DNA of 14,421 nt from CAZVQX01 sp964629735. GTDB taxonomy: Bacteria; Bacillota_I; Bacilli_A; RF39; UBA660. The DNA lies in the NCBI GenBank assembly GCA_964629735.1, contig CAZVQX010000019.1:1-14421 (forward strand), given 5' to 3'. A model generated the notes under the pieces. It was not told where the DNA came from. It did no database searches and was given only the letters and a program-made list of their open reading frames with translations. The position numbers and the translations under genes are program-made. The first letter of the stretch is position 1; every line of letters begins with the position of its first letter. Below are positions 1-7,428 of the stretch, piece by piece.

Positions 1-55
1 AAGTATTTCCTTTTCCATAAGTTTTTGTTAAATTTTTAACTTCTAATATTTTCAT
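1..55 (-). CDS. ABC transporter ATP-binding protein, N-terminal fragment (runs off the window)
   Basis: Only the first 18 codons are present: MKILEVKNLTKTYGKGNT. The pattern 'ILEVKNLTKTYGKG' is the usual first beta-strand and A-loop (aromatic Tyr) of LolD/MacB/BceA-type ATPases, which energise FtsX-like permeases. The ATG (53-55) overlaps the TGA of the VanY-like gene (52-54) as ATGA, so translation is coupled and the two form one operon. A nearby VanRS-like two-component system is the usual partner of this ABC class. The Walker motifs and the permease lie outside the window, so the exact family is inferred. Confidence 0.8.
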   Translation of the reverse strand, partial: MKILEVKNLTKTYGKGNT

Positions 56-687
56 TTTAAATCTCCTTTTACATACTCTTCTAAACATAAGTTATTATCA
101 TACATGATTTTGGCATTTTCAATACCAACAAAGCGATAATAATTATTTTTAGCTTTAACATTAGTTATGTTTTCTTTATCTTCGGGATATCTTTTGATAA
201 ATCCATATTTATAAGCATTATTATCTAACCATAAAAGCATTTCATTATGTTTATTTATATCTTCTTTTTTAAATACAATTATAAGTCCTGTCTGTTGTTC
301 AGAATAACCTGGGTAATAAACTAAATTTAAAGTTTCATTTAAAGCCTCTTCATAATTTTTACCTTGTCCCATTAACTCCGTTACTTTATCATCAAACATT
401 TTGCGCTGATGATCATAAGAAATATAAGCGCTATCAATTTCTAAATAAATTTTGTCACGGCCAGCACTTCTATTCATTTTTACTAATTGTTCGTAAGCTA
501 ACTCATTTACTAAACTCTTTTTAAATTCGACAGTTTTAATAATAACATCACTTTCTAGTTTATTATCGATATTAACAACAACTAACAAGTCCAATTCTTT
601 TTCTTCTTTTTGATAAATATGATTAATAATAACTAAAAAAATAATAAAAATTAAAAAAATTGCAATTATTTGTAATGCTTTCTTCAT
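52..687 (-). CDS. Membrane-anchored VanY/M15B-family protein with a lost active site (pseudo-carboxypeptidase)
   Basis: 211 aa. Residues 5-22 are one N-terminal hydrophobic anchor, with no lipobox Cys, so the rest should face outside. The body follows the VanY-type D,D-carboxypeptidase fold: 'DSAYISYDHQ' (86-94), 'PGYSEQQTG' (126-134), 'WLDNNAYKYGFIKRYP' (153-168), 'IT.V' (174-177), 'YYRFVG' (183-188) and 'LEEYV' (202-206). The family reads SgYRs..Q, SEHqtGlAiD and EPWHyRyVG. Here the Arg is I89, the first zinc His is Q131, the zinc Asp is V138, the general-base Glu is K180 and the last zinc His is Y183. The scaffold is kept but every catalytic position is changed, so hydrolysis is unlikely. 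A peptidoglycan-binding or sensing role is inference. The ATG start has a GGGGTGA ribosome site five bases upstream. It is coupled to the following ABC ATPase and sits directly after the two-component genes. Confidence 0.8.
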   Translation of the reverse strand: MKKALQIIAIFLIFIIFLVIINHIYQKEEKELDLLVVVNIDNKLESDVIIKTVEFKKSLVNELAYEQLVKMNRSAGRDKIYLEIDSAYISYDHQRKMFDDKVTELMGQGKNYEEALNETLNLVYYPGYSEQQTGLIIVFKKEDINKHNEMLLWLDNNAYKYGFIKRYPEDKENITNVKAKNNYYRFVGIENAKIMYDNNLCLEEYVKGDLK

Positions 688-709
688 AAAATCACCCCAA
701 GATAACTTT

Positions 710-741
710 ATTATAATACATCAATATGACTAGATGATGAC
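710..741 (-). promoter_or_regulatory. Promoter with paired GTCAT repeats upstream of the VanY-like/ABC unit
   Basis: On the minus strand a TATAAT -10 (710-715) has no good -35. In that place lies GTCAT-N6-GTCAT (726-741), two direct repeats one helical turn (11 bp) apart, the usual layout for an OmpR-type regulator. A near copy precedes the response-regulator gene at 2706-2721. This suggests an activator-dependent promoter controlled by the neighbouring regulator. Confidence 0.5.
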
Positions 742-763
742 TTTTATAATTACAATTTTGTCA

Positions 764-1969
764 TTATATAATAATTTTATAAAACTTAATTGAGATGGTT
801 GTCCCATTTACCCCAGTTTCTTCAACCATTATTTCACCATTTTGTTTTTCAATAATTGATTTGGCCATATTAAGTCCAATTCCAACACTTTCTTTATGAG
901 AATTTTGACTTTTATAAAACCTAGTAAAAATATGTGGAAGATCTTCTTTAGAAATACCATTACCATCGTCTTTTGCTTTTATTAATAAATATAGTGGATT
1001 ATCTATATATTCAACAGTAATTTTTCCGCCCTCATTAGTATGTTCATGAGCATTTTTGAAAATGTTTATTAATGCTTCAACCGTCCAATTATAATCTAAA
1101 CAAGCGGTTACTTTTTTATCACCTATTATGTTTATTTCTTGATTTTTAAGTTCAATTGGAATTGTTAATGGTTCGAGCGATGATATTATTAAATCATATA
1201 CTTTAATTTCGTTGGGTTTTAAAACAACACTACCACTATCTAACATCGACATTTTTAAAAGTGAAGATACAAGCCATTCAATTCTTTTTAATTGTTGCTT
1301 ATTTTTGATTAAAAACTCCTCTTTTACTTTTTCATCTACAGCATCACTTGCTAATAAATCATTTATTACATACATACTAGTTAAAGGGGTTTTTAGTTGA
1401 TGCGATATATCTGATAAAACTTGCTCTAAATATAGTTTTTCTTGATTAGCACTCTCACTCATAAATTTTAATTTAATAACTAGTTTATATATATCATTTT
1501 TTAAAGTACTTAAATCTCCTTCTTTATAATCCCTAATATCAAAATTATAATTTTCATTTAATATATTATTCATGTATTTATTTATTTCTTTTATCTTTTT
1601 CTTGTTATTATAAATATAATATATATAAATAAAAGACAAAGTACTAAAAGTTACTATAAAAAAACAAAAGTTATATTTATATATATCTTTTTTTAATTCT
1701 TTTTCTTCGTTAATATAATTTAATCCTTGAGTAGTATCCAGACCGTATTTATTTAATAGTTGTTCCGCTGTTGCAACATTTCCTTTTATTAATAATGATT
1801 CAATTATATCTTTTTCCAATTCTGGGTATTTTTCAATAAAACTTGCAACTATACTAATATTATTATTTATTATTTGTTTCTTATATTTTTTATATATTAT
1901 ATTATTAATTAATACATTTAACATAAGAAAAATAATAAATAATATAATTAACTTTAAACCTTTTTTCAC
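764..1969 (-). CDS. Membrane sensor histidine kinase (VanS-like)
   Basis: 401 aa. Two membrane helices (about 5-26 and 101-120) bracket a roughly 75-residue outside domain that is helical and charged. It does not resemble a domain I know. A HAMP-like linker follows. The H-box is SHQLKTPLTSM with H190. The kinase domain has the N-box 'IFKNAHEHT' (N306), G1 'DDGNGI' (334-339), F-box 'FTRFY' (348-352) and G2 'GIGLNMAKS' (363-371), so it should be active. The start is GTG at 1967-1969, nine bases after the regulator's TAG, with a weak GAGTGATG site; the next in-frame Met falls inside the first helix. It would phosphorylate the adjacent regulator. No terminator is visible after it, so read-through into the VanY-like gene is possible. 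The signal is unknown; a cell-envelope signal is inferred from the neighbours. Confidence 0.93.
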   Translation of the reverse strand: MKKGLKLIILFIIFLMLNVLINNIIYKKYKKQIINNNISIVASFIEKYPELEKDIIESLLIKGNVATAEQLLNKYGLDTTQGLNYINEEKELKKDIYKYNFCFFIVTFSTLSFIYIYYIYNNKKKIKEINKYMNNILNENYNFDIRDYKEGDLSTLKNDIYKLVIKLKFMSESANQEKLYLEQVLSDISHQLKTPLTSMYVINDLLASDAVDEKVKEEFLIKNKQQLKRIEWLVSSLLKMSMLDSGSVVLKPNEIKVYDLIISSLEPLTIPIELKNQEINIIGDKKVTACLDYNWTVEALINIFKNAHEHTNEGGKITVEYIDNPLYLLIKAKDDGNGISKEDLPHIFTRFYKSQNSHKESVGIGLNMAKSIIEKQNGEIMVEETGVNGTTISIKFYKIII

Positions 1970-1978
1970 ACCATCACT

Positions 1979-2662
1979 CTATTCTATAATAATTTGATAA
2001 CCTATTCCCCTAATAGTTTTAATAATTTGCGGATTGGTTGGATCATCTTCTATTTTTTCTCTTATTCGCTTAATATAAACAGTTAAAGTATTATCATTAA
2101 CAAATGATTCATCAACATCCCAAATATCGGCTAATATTTTTTCTCTTGTAAAAACTTGATTAGGATTTAGGGCTAAAACTAATAAAATTTTATATTCTAA
2201 AGCTGTCAGCATAAGATCTTTACCATCTTTTAATACTTTAGCTTGATTTAAATCAATTGTAATTTTTTTAATAGTTATGATATTGGAATTATCTTTTAAA
2301 CCTGTTCTTCTCAAAACACTATTAATTCGTGATATTAATTCTCTAGCCTTAAACGGTTTGGTGATATAATCATCAGCTCCCATATCTAGCCCACGGACAA
2401 TTGAGACTTCTAAATCATTGGCAGTTAAAAAAATAACTGGTATATCTTTGATTTTTTTTATTTTTTTAAACAAATCAAAACCATCACCATCAGGTAAATT
2501 AATATCAAGTAAAATTAAATCTAGATTTAAATTAGTTTTAAGAAGCTTTTCTGTATCTTTTATATTAGAAGTTTCATGAACTTCAAACTGTTCTTGCTCT
2601 AGATAAAACTTTAACCCTAGACGGATTGTATCATCATCTTCAACAATTAATATTTTTGTCAT
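1979..2662 (-). CDS. OmpR/PhoB-family response regulator (VanR-like)
   Basis: 227 aa, a full-length two-domain regulator. The receiver domain (1-115) shows the acidic pocket E8-D9-D10, phospho-acceptor D53 in 'LLDINLP', switch residue T80 and K102 in 'TKP'. The C-terminal winged-helix DNA-binding domain (about 130-227) ends in 'TLTVYIKRIREKIEDDP' and 'IKTIRGIGYQI', typical for the OmpR family. The ATG has an AGGTGAT site upstream, and the kinase gene follows nine bases after the stop. The promoter carries a GTCAT-type repeat pair matching the one before the VanY-like/ABC unit, which points to autoregulation plus control of that unit (inference). Confidence 0.96.
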   Translation of the reverse strand: MTKILIVEDDDTIRLGLKFYLEQEQFEVHETSNIKDTEKLLKTNLNLDLILLDINLPDGDGFDLFKKIKKIKDIPVIFLTANDLEVSIVRGLDMGADDYITKPFKARELISRINSVLRRTGLKDNSNIITIKKITIDLNQAKVLKDGKDLMLTALEYKILLVLALNPNQVFTREKILADIWDVDESFVNDNTLTVYIKRIREKIEDDPTNPQIIKTIRGIGYQIIIE

Positions 2663-2678
2663 TTTATCACCTGCTCTT

Positions 2679-2706
2679 ATTATACAATATAATAGTTATT
2701 TAGCAA
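2679..2706 (-). promoter_or_regulatory. Promoter of the two-component operon
   Basis: On the minus strand TTGCTA (2701-2706), a 16-bp spacer and TATAAT (2679-2684) lie upstream of the regulator's ribosome site. The -35 directly abuts the regulator-type repeat pair at 2706-2721. Confidence 0.55.
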
Positions 2707-2721
2707 TGACGATTTAGTCAC
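2706..2721 (-). promoter_or_regulatory. Putative OmpR-type operator (paired GTGAC/GTCAT repeats)
   Basis: GTGAC-N6-GTCAT on the minus strand, half-sites starting 11 bp apart, just upstream of the -35 of the regulator promoter. It matches the GTCAT-N6-GTCAT pair at 726-741 in spacing and mostly in sequence. It can also be read as an inverted TGAC/GTCA repeat. Confidence 0.4.
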
Positions 2722-2754
2722 AAAAAAAGTATTGTTACTTAACAACACTTTTTT
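2722..2754 (-). terminator. Intrinsic terminator after the symporter gene
   Basis: Eight-bp stem (2729-2736 with 2741-2748, one G-U), four-base loop, and seven U on the minus strand. The stem includes the symporter's stop codon. A T-run also flanks the plus side, so it could act in both directions. It separates the symporter from the two-component promoter. Confidence 0.75.
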
Positions 2755-3979
2755 CTTGCAACCATTTTTTTCCATAAATTAATCTAGATATTAGCATAGA
2801 TGAGGTTGTATCGCCAACAACATTTAAACAAGTTGCTGGTGGATCAATTAGCCAACCGATGGTTGCAATAATTGGGAAAGCAGAAAGTGGAAAACCATAC
2901 AAATTAACTATTAACATCTCTCCTATTAATCCACCTCCTGGAATACCTGACATAACAACTCCACTTAATACTGCTATTAAAATAGCTATTAGGTAATTAT
3001 CTAGTCCAGTAAAACTTTTTCCAAAAATAATGAATAAAAATATTATTTTTAAAATTGCCGACATACTACTCCCTTCCATATGCATGGTTACTCCAAATGG
3101 AAGGGTAACATTTTTCACCTCATCTGATATTCCAATTTCCTTAGCTGCTGATAAATTAGTTGGTAAAGTTGCTAACGAACTTTGAGTTGCTAAAGATGTA
3201 ATGGCTGGTGCAAAGATATTTTGATAAAATCTCTTTATTCCTTTTTTCTTTCCAGCTAAATATGCATATAATGTGTAAAAAATAAAAAAATAAACAATAC
3301 TAACTATATAAAATATAATTGTTGATTTGGCATAACTACCAATTAGTTCTGGCCCATATTCACCAATTAATCCGGCAAAATATGCAGTAATTCCAATTGG
3401 GGCATAACACATAATTAGATTAATCATTTTCATCATTACGTTCGATAATGCATCAATACCTTCAATAACTACTTTTGCTTTTTCACCAATTAAGTTTAAA
3501 CTAAAACCAAATAAAATTGAAAAAATTAATAATGGCAACATATTACTTTTTGATAATAATTGTGAAAAATCGGTTACGGTTAAAGCACTTACAATTCGAT
3601 CACCTATATTAATATTAGCTATTTCTTGACCTTTTTCTAAAATAATATGAGCGTTACCAACTGGATTAATTATTAATAATATTATTAACATAAATAAGCT
3701 AGCAATAATACTTGTAATTAAAAAGACAATTAGCATACTAATAAATATTTTTCCAAATTTTTTAGTACCATCCATTTTTGCAATAGAACTAGTTATTGTA
3801 AAAAATACTAGCGGAACAACTATTGTATACATTAAATTTAAAAATATATCACCAACAGGTTTAAATATTATAGCATCTTCTTTCATTATTAAACCAATAA
3901 TACTTCCTAAAAGCATTCCAACAATTAAAATTATAGGAAACATTTTTTTTAATTGATTTTTATTTTTAAATAAATTCAT
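2735..3979 (-). CDS. DAACS-family sodium/dicarboxylate or amino acid symporter
   Basis: 414 aa multi-helix membrane transporter of the glutamate-transporter fold. The re-entrant hairpin HP1 is seen as 'TQSSLATLPT' (265-274), HP2 as 'SGIPGGG' (344-350), and the last core helix as 'DPPATCLNVVGD' (379-390). In GltPh the last-helix motif is DMGRTMVNVTGD. The Arg that binds an acidic side chain is A382 here, while D379, T383, N386 and D390 are kept. The usual NMDGT sodium/substrate motif is 'HMEGS' (300-304). The fold and coupling ion (probably Na+ or H+) are therefore clear, but glutamate or aspartate is an unlikely substrate. I recall similar HxDGS variants in Firmicutes but cannot check this. 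The ATG has a strong AGGAGG site. It is a lone transcription unit between two terminators. A TATAAT lies upstream at a suitable place, without a clear -35. Confidence 0.9.
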   Translation of the reverse strand: MNLFKNKNQLKKMFPIILIVGMLLGSIIGLIMKEDAIIFKPVGDIFLNLMYTIVVPLVFFTITSSIAKMDGTKKFGKIFISMLIVFLITSIIASLFMLIILLIINPVGNAHIILEKGQEIANINIGDRIVSALTVTDFSQLLSKSNMLPLLIFSILFGFSLNLIGEKAKVVIEGIDALSNVMMKMINLIMCYAPIGITAYFAGLIGEYGPELIGSYAKSTIIFYIVSIVYFFIFYTLYAYLAGKKKGIKRFYQNIFAPAITSLATQSSLATLPTNLSAAKEIGISDEVKNVTLPFGVTMHMEGSSMSAILKIIFLFIIFGKSFTGLDNYLIAILIAVLSGVVMSGIPGGGLIGEMLIVNLYGFPLSAFPIIATIGWLIDPPATCLNVVGDTTSSMLISRLIYGKKWLQEKSVVK

Positions 3980-4030
3980 ATAAACCTCCTACATTATTAT
4001 ATTTTTTATTTAGGAAATATATGAATCAAA

Positions 4031-4060
4031 TAAAAAAGTCCTAAAACTTTTAGAACTTTT
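4031..4060 (-). terminator. Intrinsic terminator of the desulfurase/thioredoxin/CcdA operon
   Basis: Stem 4038-4045 with 4049-4056 (8 bp, one G-U), three-base loop and six U on the minus strand. It begins right after the CcdA-like stop codon. Confidence 0.75.
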
Positions 4061-5249
4061 AAAATGATAGCAACCTTGGATTAATTAAAAGTAATATTCC
4101 AATGATTAACATTATAATACCACCAATCAAATGAGAATATTTTGTGTACCTTGTTGAAATACCTGTTACTTCAAATGTTTTTATGGCTAACATAAAAATA
4201 ATGATATCATCTATTAAAAAGAACAATATATATAATATTAAATATAATATATATTGAATTTTTGTTAAATTGTTTAAAGCTAAAATTTGAGTATATATTA
4301 ATGGTAGTCCTGCTGAGCACGCTAATTCAACAATATTAACTGATATAGCTAAAGTAATTACACCTAATAAAGCTAAGAAAAAACTTTTCTCGGTTGTAAA
4401 TCTTCTAATTTTATAAGCTATGTTTTTTTTCTCCTCATTATTAGTCACTCTACAACCACTATCATCTTTTAAATCTTTATAAAAACTTCTTAAATTAATT
4501 AAACCGCCTATAATAGCAACAATCGCTATTAAAGTTTTAATCCAATTAATCGTCGAAATTGTTACGATTACCTTTAACCATGCCACCATAAATAGAAGAT
4601 AAATAAGGGCGGATGTTAATATAAACACAAGTCCTAAAGTGATCATTTTCTTTTTATCGTTCATGCCAATCAACATACTTAATAAAAATATTAATACCCA
4701 CATCGCACATGGGTTAAAACCATCAACAACGGCAATCACAATTGTGACAAGTGGTAACGATATATTAATTGGATCTACTTCTCCTAAAAATGGTATTTTA
4801 TATGTTTTTAATTCTATTTTGTCAGGAACAAACTGTTCTTTTTCTATATCAAATTGATTATTTATAATTTCTGATACAATATCACGATGAGATGTATCAG
4901 AATAATATTTAATCGTTCTTTCAATTTTATTCCCAATGTCCTGATTATAACCAACATATTTTTGAGTACCAATAATAGTATAAGGTATATATGGATTATC
5001 ATCGTTAAAAGCTTTTTTTACATTACTTAATAACTTATCGTTTTCTTCACTTGTTGTTATCTCATATTTTTTAAAAATAATATTATCATATTTATTTGAT
5101 ATTTTTTTTAAAAATTTTATTTCTTTTTCACAATGTGGACATGTGTTACTATAAAACAAATGGATTGTAACTGTTTCTTTTGCTTTTATATTTATTGGAA
5201 ATATTAAAAGAAGAAAAAATAATAACGTCATTATTTTATTTTTTTTCAT
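4059..5249 (-). CDS. Secreted thioredoxin domain fused to a CcdA/DsbD-like membrane electron carrier
   Basis: 396 aa. Residues 1-24 form a signal peptide or signal anchor. Residues about 25-120 are a thioredoxin/glutaredoxin-like domain with CPHC at 37-40 and a probable cis-Pro at P89 ('YIPYTII'). From about 165 come six membrane helices in two related sets of three. Each set opens with a Cys: C181 in 'NPCAM' and C311 in 'ELACSAGLP', the pair that shuttles electrons in CcdA/DsbD. An extra C266 lies in the loop between the halves. It should take electrons from a cytosolic thioredoxin and hand them to the outer CPHC domain. That is half of a DsbD plus its own outer domain, in reversed order compared with E. 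coli DsbD. It overlaps the thioredoxin-like gene upstream by 14 bp, with its GGAGG site inside that gene. The final electron acceptor is not visible here; no cytochrome c gene is seen. Confidence 0.85.
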   Translation of the reverse strand: MKKNKIMTLLFFLLLIFPINIKAKETVTIHLFYSNTCPHCEKEIKFLKKISNKYDNIIFKKYEITTSEENDKLLSNVKKAFNDDNPYIPYTIIGTQKYVGYNQDIGNKIERTIKYYSDTSHRDIVSEIINNQFDIEKEQFVPDKIELKTYKIPFLGEVDPINISLPLVTIVIAVVDGFNPCAMWVLIFLLSMLIGMNDKKKMITLGLVFILTSALIYLLFMVAWLKVIVTISTINWIKTLIAIVAIIGGLINLRSFYKDLKDDSGCRVTNNEEKKNIAYKIRRFTTEKSFFLALLGVITLAISVNIVELACSAGLPLIYTQILALNNLTKIQYILYLILYILFFLIDDIIIFMLAIKTFEVTGISTRYTKYSHLIGGIIMLIIGILLLINPRLLSF

Positions 5250-5520
5250 CTTTTTCCTCCATTATATCAGAGACTAATTTTATTAGTTCTTTTTTACTTT
5301 TCTCACCAATTATTCTTTTAATTTCGTTGTTATTATCATCCACTATAATTGCCACCGGTAAAGTATCACCTATATTCCATTTGGAAACTTCTTCTTGATT
5401 CATATCATAATCAATATCTTCAAAACTTAATGTTGGATACATTTCATTAATTTTTTTCCAAATTGGTCTCATAACTAAACAACCTGGACACCATATGGCA
5501 TTAAATCTTAATACTCTCAT
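5236..5520 (-). CDS. Small cytosolic thioredoxin-like protein
   Basis: 94 aa, a complete but minimal thioredoxin fold. The first strand 'MRVLRFNAIWCPGC' leads directly to the redox pair C11 and C14, followed by 'MRPIWKKI', a strand 'LSFEDIDYD' and the cis-Pro loop 'TLPVAII' with P55. There is no signal peptide, so it should be cytosolic. It lies eight bases after the desulfurase stop (the AGGAGG site overlaps that TAG) and overlaps the CcdA-like gene by 14 bp. The simplest role is to reduce C181/C311 of the membrane partner. It could instead take persulfide sulfur from the desulfurase; the sequence does not decide. Confidence 0.85.
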   Translation of the reverse strand: MRVLRFNAIWCPGCLVMRPIWKKINEMYPTLSFEDIDYDMNQEEVSKWNIGDTLPVAIIVDDNNNEIKRIIGEKSKKELIKLVSDIMEEKDEKK

Positions 5521-5528
5521 TTTACCTC

Positions 5529-6659
5529 CTAGTTATCATTTAGCGATAATTTGTCTTTACATATTTTAAAACATTTTATAAATTCATCTATTTCTTCTTT
5601 ACTTGTTAAATGTGATAGACAAATACGTAAACTTGATGATGCTAATTTTTCATCTTTAGTTAGGGCATAAACAGCTTTTGATGAGGCATTCCCGCTTGAA
5701 CAAGCACTCTGGGTTGAAATAAAAATATCATACTCCTCTAAAGCGTATAATAGTGTATCTGGTTTTATATTTGGTACACTAATATTTATAATATGAGGTA
5801 TTGAATAATCATTACTATTAATAACTACCCCTTCTATTTTTTTTAATTGTTCTACAAAATAATCATTAAGATTAGAAATATAATAATAATTATTTTCTAA
5901 ATTTTCATATGCTAATCTTAAAGCTTTGGCACATGATACAATCAATGGCAACACTGGTGTACCACTTCGATAAATTGTTGTACTCTTTCCACCATGAATT
6001 AATGGCTCTAATTGAATATTTTCTTTTTTAACTAATACGCTTATTCCTTTTAAACCATAAAATTTATGTGGTGAGAATGTTGCTAAATCAATATTTGTTA
6101 AATCCAAATCAATTTTACCAATACTTTGAGTCATATCAACATGAAAAAAACATTTTGGATAATCTTTTAATATTTTTCCGATTTCATTAATTGGTTCCTT
6201 TATTCCAAGTTCACTATTAACAGCTATAATTGACACTAAAATTGTTGTATCTTTTATTAATGATTTTAACTCTTCAATATCAATTTGGCCATTCTCATCA
6301 ATTGAAACAATATCAACTTCAAAACCCCGTTGTTGTAAATAGTTTAGAGGACCATAAACGGAAGCATGCTCAAATGGCGTTGTTATAATATGATTACCTC
6401 TATTTTTATATTTTTCTGCGATTCCTTTAATAATCAAATTATTTGATTCAGTCGAACCACTAGTATAAATTATTTCTGTTGGTTTTACATTTAAAAGATT
6501 AGCAATTTGATTTGTTGCTTGATTAAGCAAATGATCAGCCTCAACTCCTAAACGATGTAGGGAATTGGGGTTGCCAATAAAATCTAAACAAGCACGGTTA
6601 AAAGAATCTAAAACATCTGGATTAACCGGTGTTGTTGCTGAATAATCTAAATATATCAT
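5529..6659 (-). CDS. Cysteine desulfurase, NifS/IscS family
   Basis: 376 aa from the ATG at 6657-6659. This PLP enzyme converts cysteine to alanine and a protein persulfide for Fe-S or thio-cofactor assembly. Seen, in this numbering: 'TSGSTESNN' phosphate-binding region (66-74), 'EHASV' with PLP-stacking H98, 'HVDMTQSIG' with D175 and Q178, 'SPHKFYGLKG' with PLP lysine K199, and 'STQSACSSGNASS' with catalytic C320 on the mobile loop. The C-terminal 'LRICLSHLT' has Cys where the family usually has Ser (RxS). A GTG nine bases further upstream is in frame, but the ribosome site AGGTGA (6665-6670) and the predicted transcription start near 6671 favour this ATG. It is first in an operon with a thioredoxin and a CcdA-like carrier. 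No scaffold protein gene (iscU/sufU) is adjacent. Confidence 0.93.
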   Translation of the reverse strand: MIYLDYSATTPVNPDVLDSFNRACLDFIGNPNSLHRLGVEADHLLNQATNQIANLLNVKPTEIIYTSGSTESNNLIIKGIAEKYKNRGNHIITTPFEHASVYGPLNYLQQRGFEVDIVSIDENGQIDIEELKSLIKDTTILVSIIAVNSELGIKEPINEIGKILKDYPKCFFHVDMTQSIGKIDLDLTNIDLATFSPHKFYGLKGISVLVKKENIQLEPLIHGGKSTTIYRSGTPVLPLIVSCAKALRLAYENLENNYYYISNLNDYFVEQLKKIEGVVINSNDYSIPHIINISVPNIKPDTLLYALEEYDIFISTQSACSSGNASSKAVYALTKDEKLASSSLRICLSHLTSKEEIDEFIKCFKICKDKLSLNDN

Positions 6660-6677
6660 TTTTATCACCTATTATTT

Positions 6678-6706
6678 ATTATAGCACTTAGAATATTTTA
6701 TAACAA
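6678..6706 (-). promoter_or_regulatory. Promoter of the desulfurase operon
   Basis: TTGTTA (6701-6706), a 17-bp spacer ending in TGC, and TATAAT (6678-6683): a good sigma-A promoter with an extended -10. The -35 borders the yqeY terminator T-run. It predicts a leader of about a dozen bases, which decides the desulfurase start. Confidence 0.75.
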
Positions 6707-6737
6707 CAAAAAAAAAGGGATATTTTTCAAATATCCT
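6707..6737 (-). terminator. Intrinsic terminator after yqeY
   Basis: Stem GGATATTT/AAATATCC (6718-6725 with 6729-6736), three-base loop and about nine U on the minus strand. It starts at the yqeY stop codon. Confidence 0.85.
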
Positions 6738-7179
6738 ATAGTTTTGATAATTTTTCCCTTATTTGTTTACTAACTAAACCTAAATCGGCTTTTCCTTTTA
6801 ACTTTGGTGTTATAACACCCATAATTCTACCTAAATCTTTAACCGATTCTGGTTTTAATTCTAAAAATACTTCATCAATAATTGTTGCTATTTCTTCATC
6901 GCTCAATTGAGCTGGTAAATATTTTTCTAAGATTTTAATTTCTTCTTTAGTTTTAACAATTAAATCATCACGATTTCCTTTTTGAAATTGTTCAATTGAT
7001 TCTTTTCTAGTTTTAATTTCTTTTACTACCAATTCAATTACTTCAACATCGTTCAATTCGCGTTTAGTATCTAATTCTTTATTTTGAATCGCACCTTTTA
7101 ACATACGAATTACTGATAATCTTTCTTTTTCTTTATTTTTCATTGCATCAATCATATCTGAAAATATTTTTGCTCGCAT
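6736..7179 (-). CDS. yqeY: YqeY/GatB-like C-terminal domain protein
   Basis: 147 aa, the usual length of free-standing YqeY proteins. Their domain resembles the tRNA-binding tail of the amidotransferase subunit GatB. Family marks seen: 'MKNKEKERLSVIRML' near the N-terminus, 'EQFQKGNRDDLI' (63-74), 'EIKILEKYLPAQLSDEEI' (79-96) and 'LGRIMGVITPKLKGKAD' (116-132). It is all helical and cytosolic. It follows rpsU by 28 bp with an AAGGAGG ribosome site, the pairing common in Bacilli. Its exact cell function is not established. Confidence 0.92.
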   Translation of the reverse strand: MRAKIFSDMIDAMKNKEKERLSVIRMLKGAIQNKELDTKRELNDVEVIELVVKEIKTRKESIEQFQKGNRDDLIVKTKEEIKILEKYLPAQLSDEEIATIIDEVFLELKPESVKDLGRIMGVITPKLKGKADLGLVSKQIREKLSKL

Positions 7180-7208
7180 AAGATTTCCTCCTTAAAAGAT
7201 AGTGAATA

Positions 7209-7400
7209 CTATCGATTGCCCCTAGACCTTTTACGGCTATTTTTGATATATTCTTTCTTCATGTTTCTTCTTTTTACGCCGGGTTTACTATAGTGTTCCT
7301 TTTCTCTAACTTCTTTTAGGAGGCCATTTCTAACAACTTTTTGTTTAAAACTTCTAAGTGCTTCATCCACTTTTCCATTTTTGACAACAACCTTTGTCAT
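7209..7400 (-). CDS. rpsU: 30S ribosomal protein S21
   Basis: 63 aa and very basic. It begins 'MTKVVVKNGKVDEALRSFK' and contains 'VREKEHYSKPGVKRR', both standard for S21. It binds the small subunit near the anti-Shine-Dalgarno end of 16S rRNA and helps initiation. It is a few residues longer than the Bacillus form, with a basic tail. The ATG has a GGGAGGG site. It starts an rpsU-yqeY transcript under a strong promoter, and the bacteriocin terminator lies just upstream. Confidence 0.96.
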   Translation of the reverse strand: MTKVVVKNGKVDEALRSFKQKVVRNGLLKEVREKEHYSKPGVKRRNMKKEYIKNSRKRSRGNR

Positions 7401-7428
7401 TTAAATCCCTCCCTTCTTAACTATTGGT

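Noticed and set aside
688..763. Terminator after the histidine kinase gene
   Set aside because: Only very weak short inverted repeats are present and no U-run follows; the space is better explained by the regulated promoter.
1212..1400. Plus-strand open frame inside the histidine kinase gene
   Set aside because: It is antisense to conserved kinase motifs; a reading-frame shadow.
4639..5398. Two plus-strand open frames of 72 codons antisense to the CcdA-like and thioredoxin genes
   Set aside because: The minus-strand frames carry conserved CxxC and membrane motifs, and these are shadows of them.
6660..6668. GTG start three codons upstream for the desulfurase
   Set aside because: The AGGTGA site and predicted transcription start fit the ATG at 6659; the GTG would have almost no leader.
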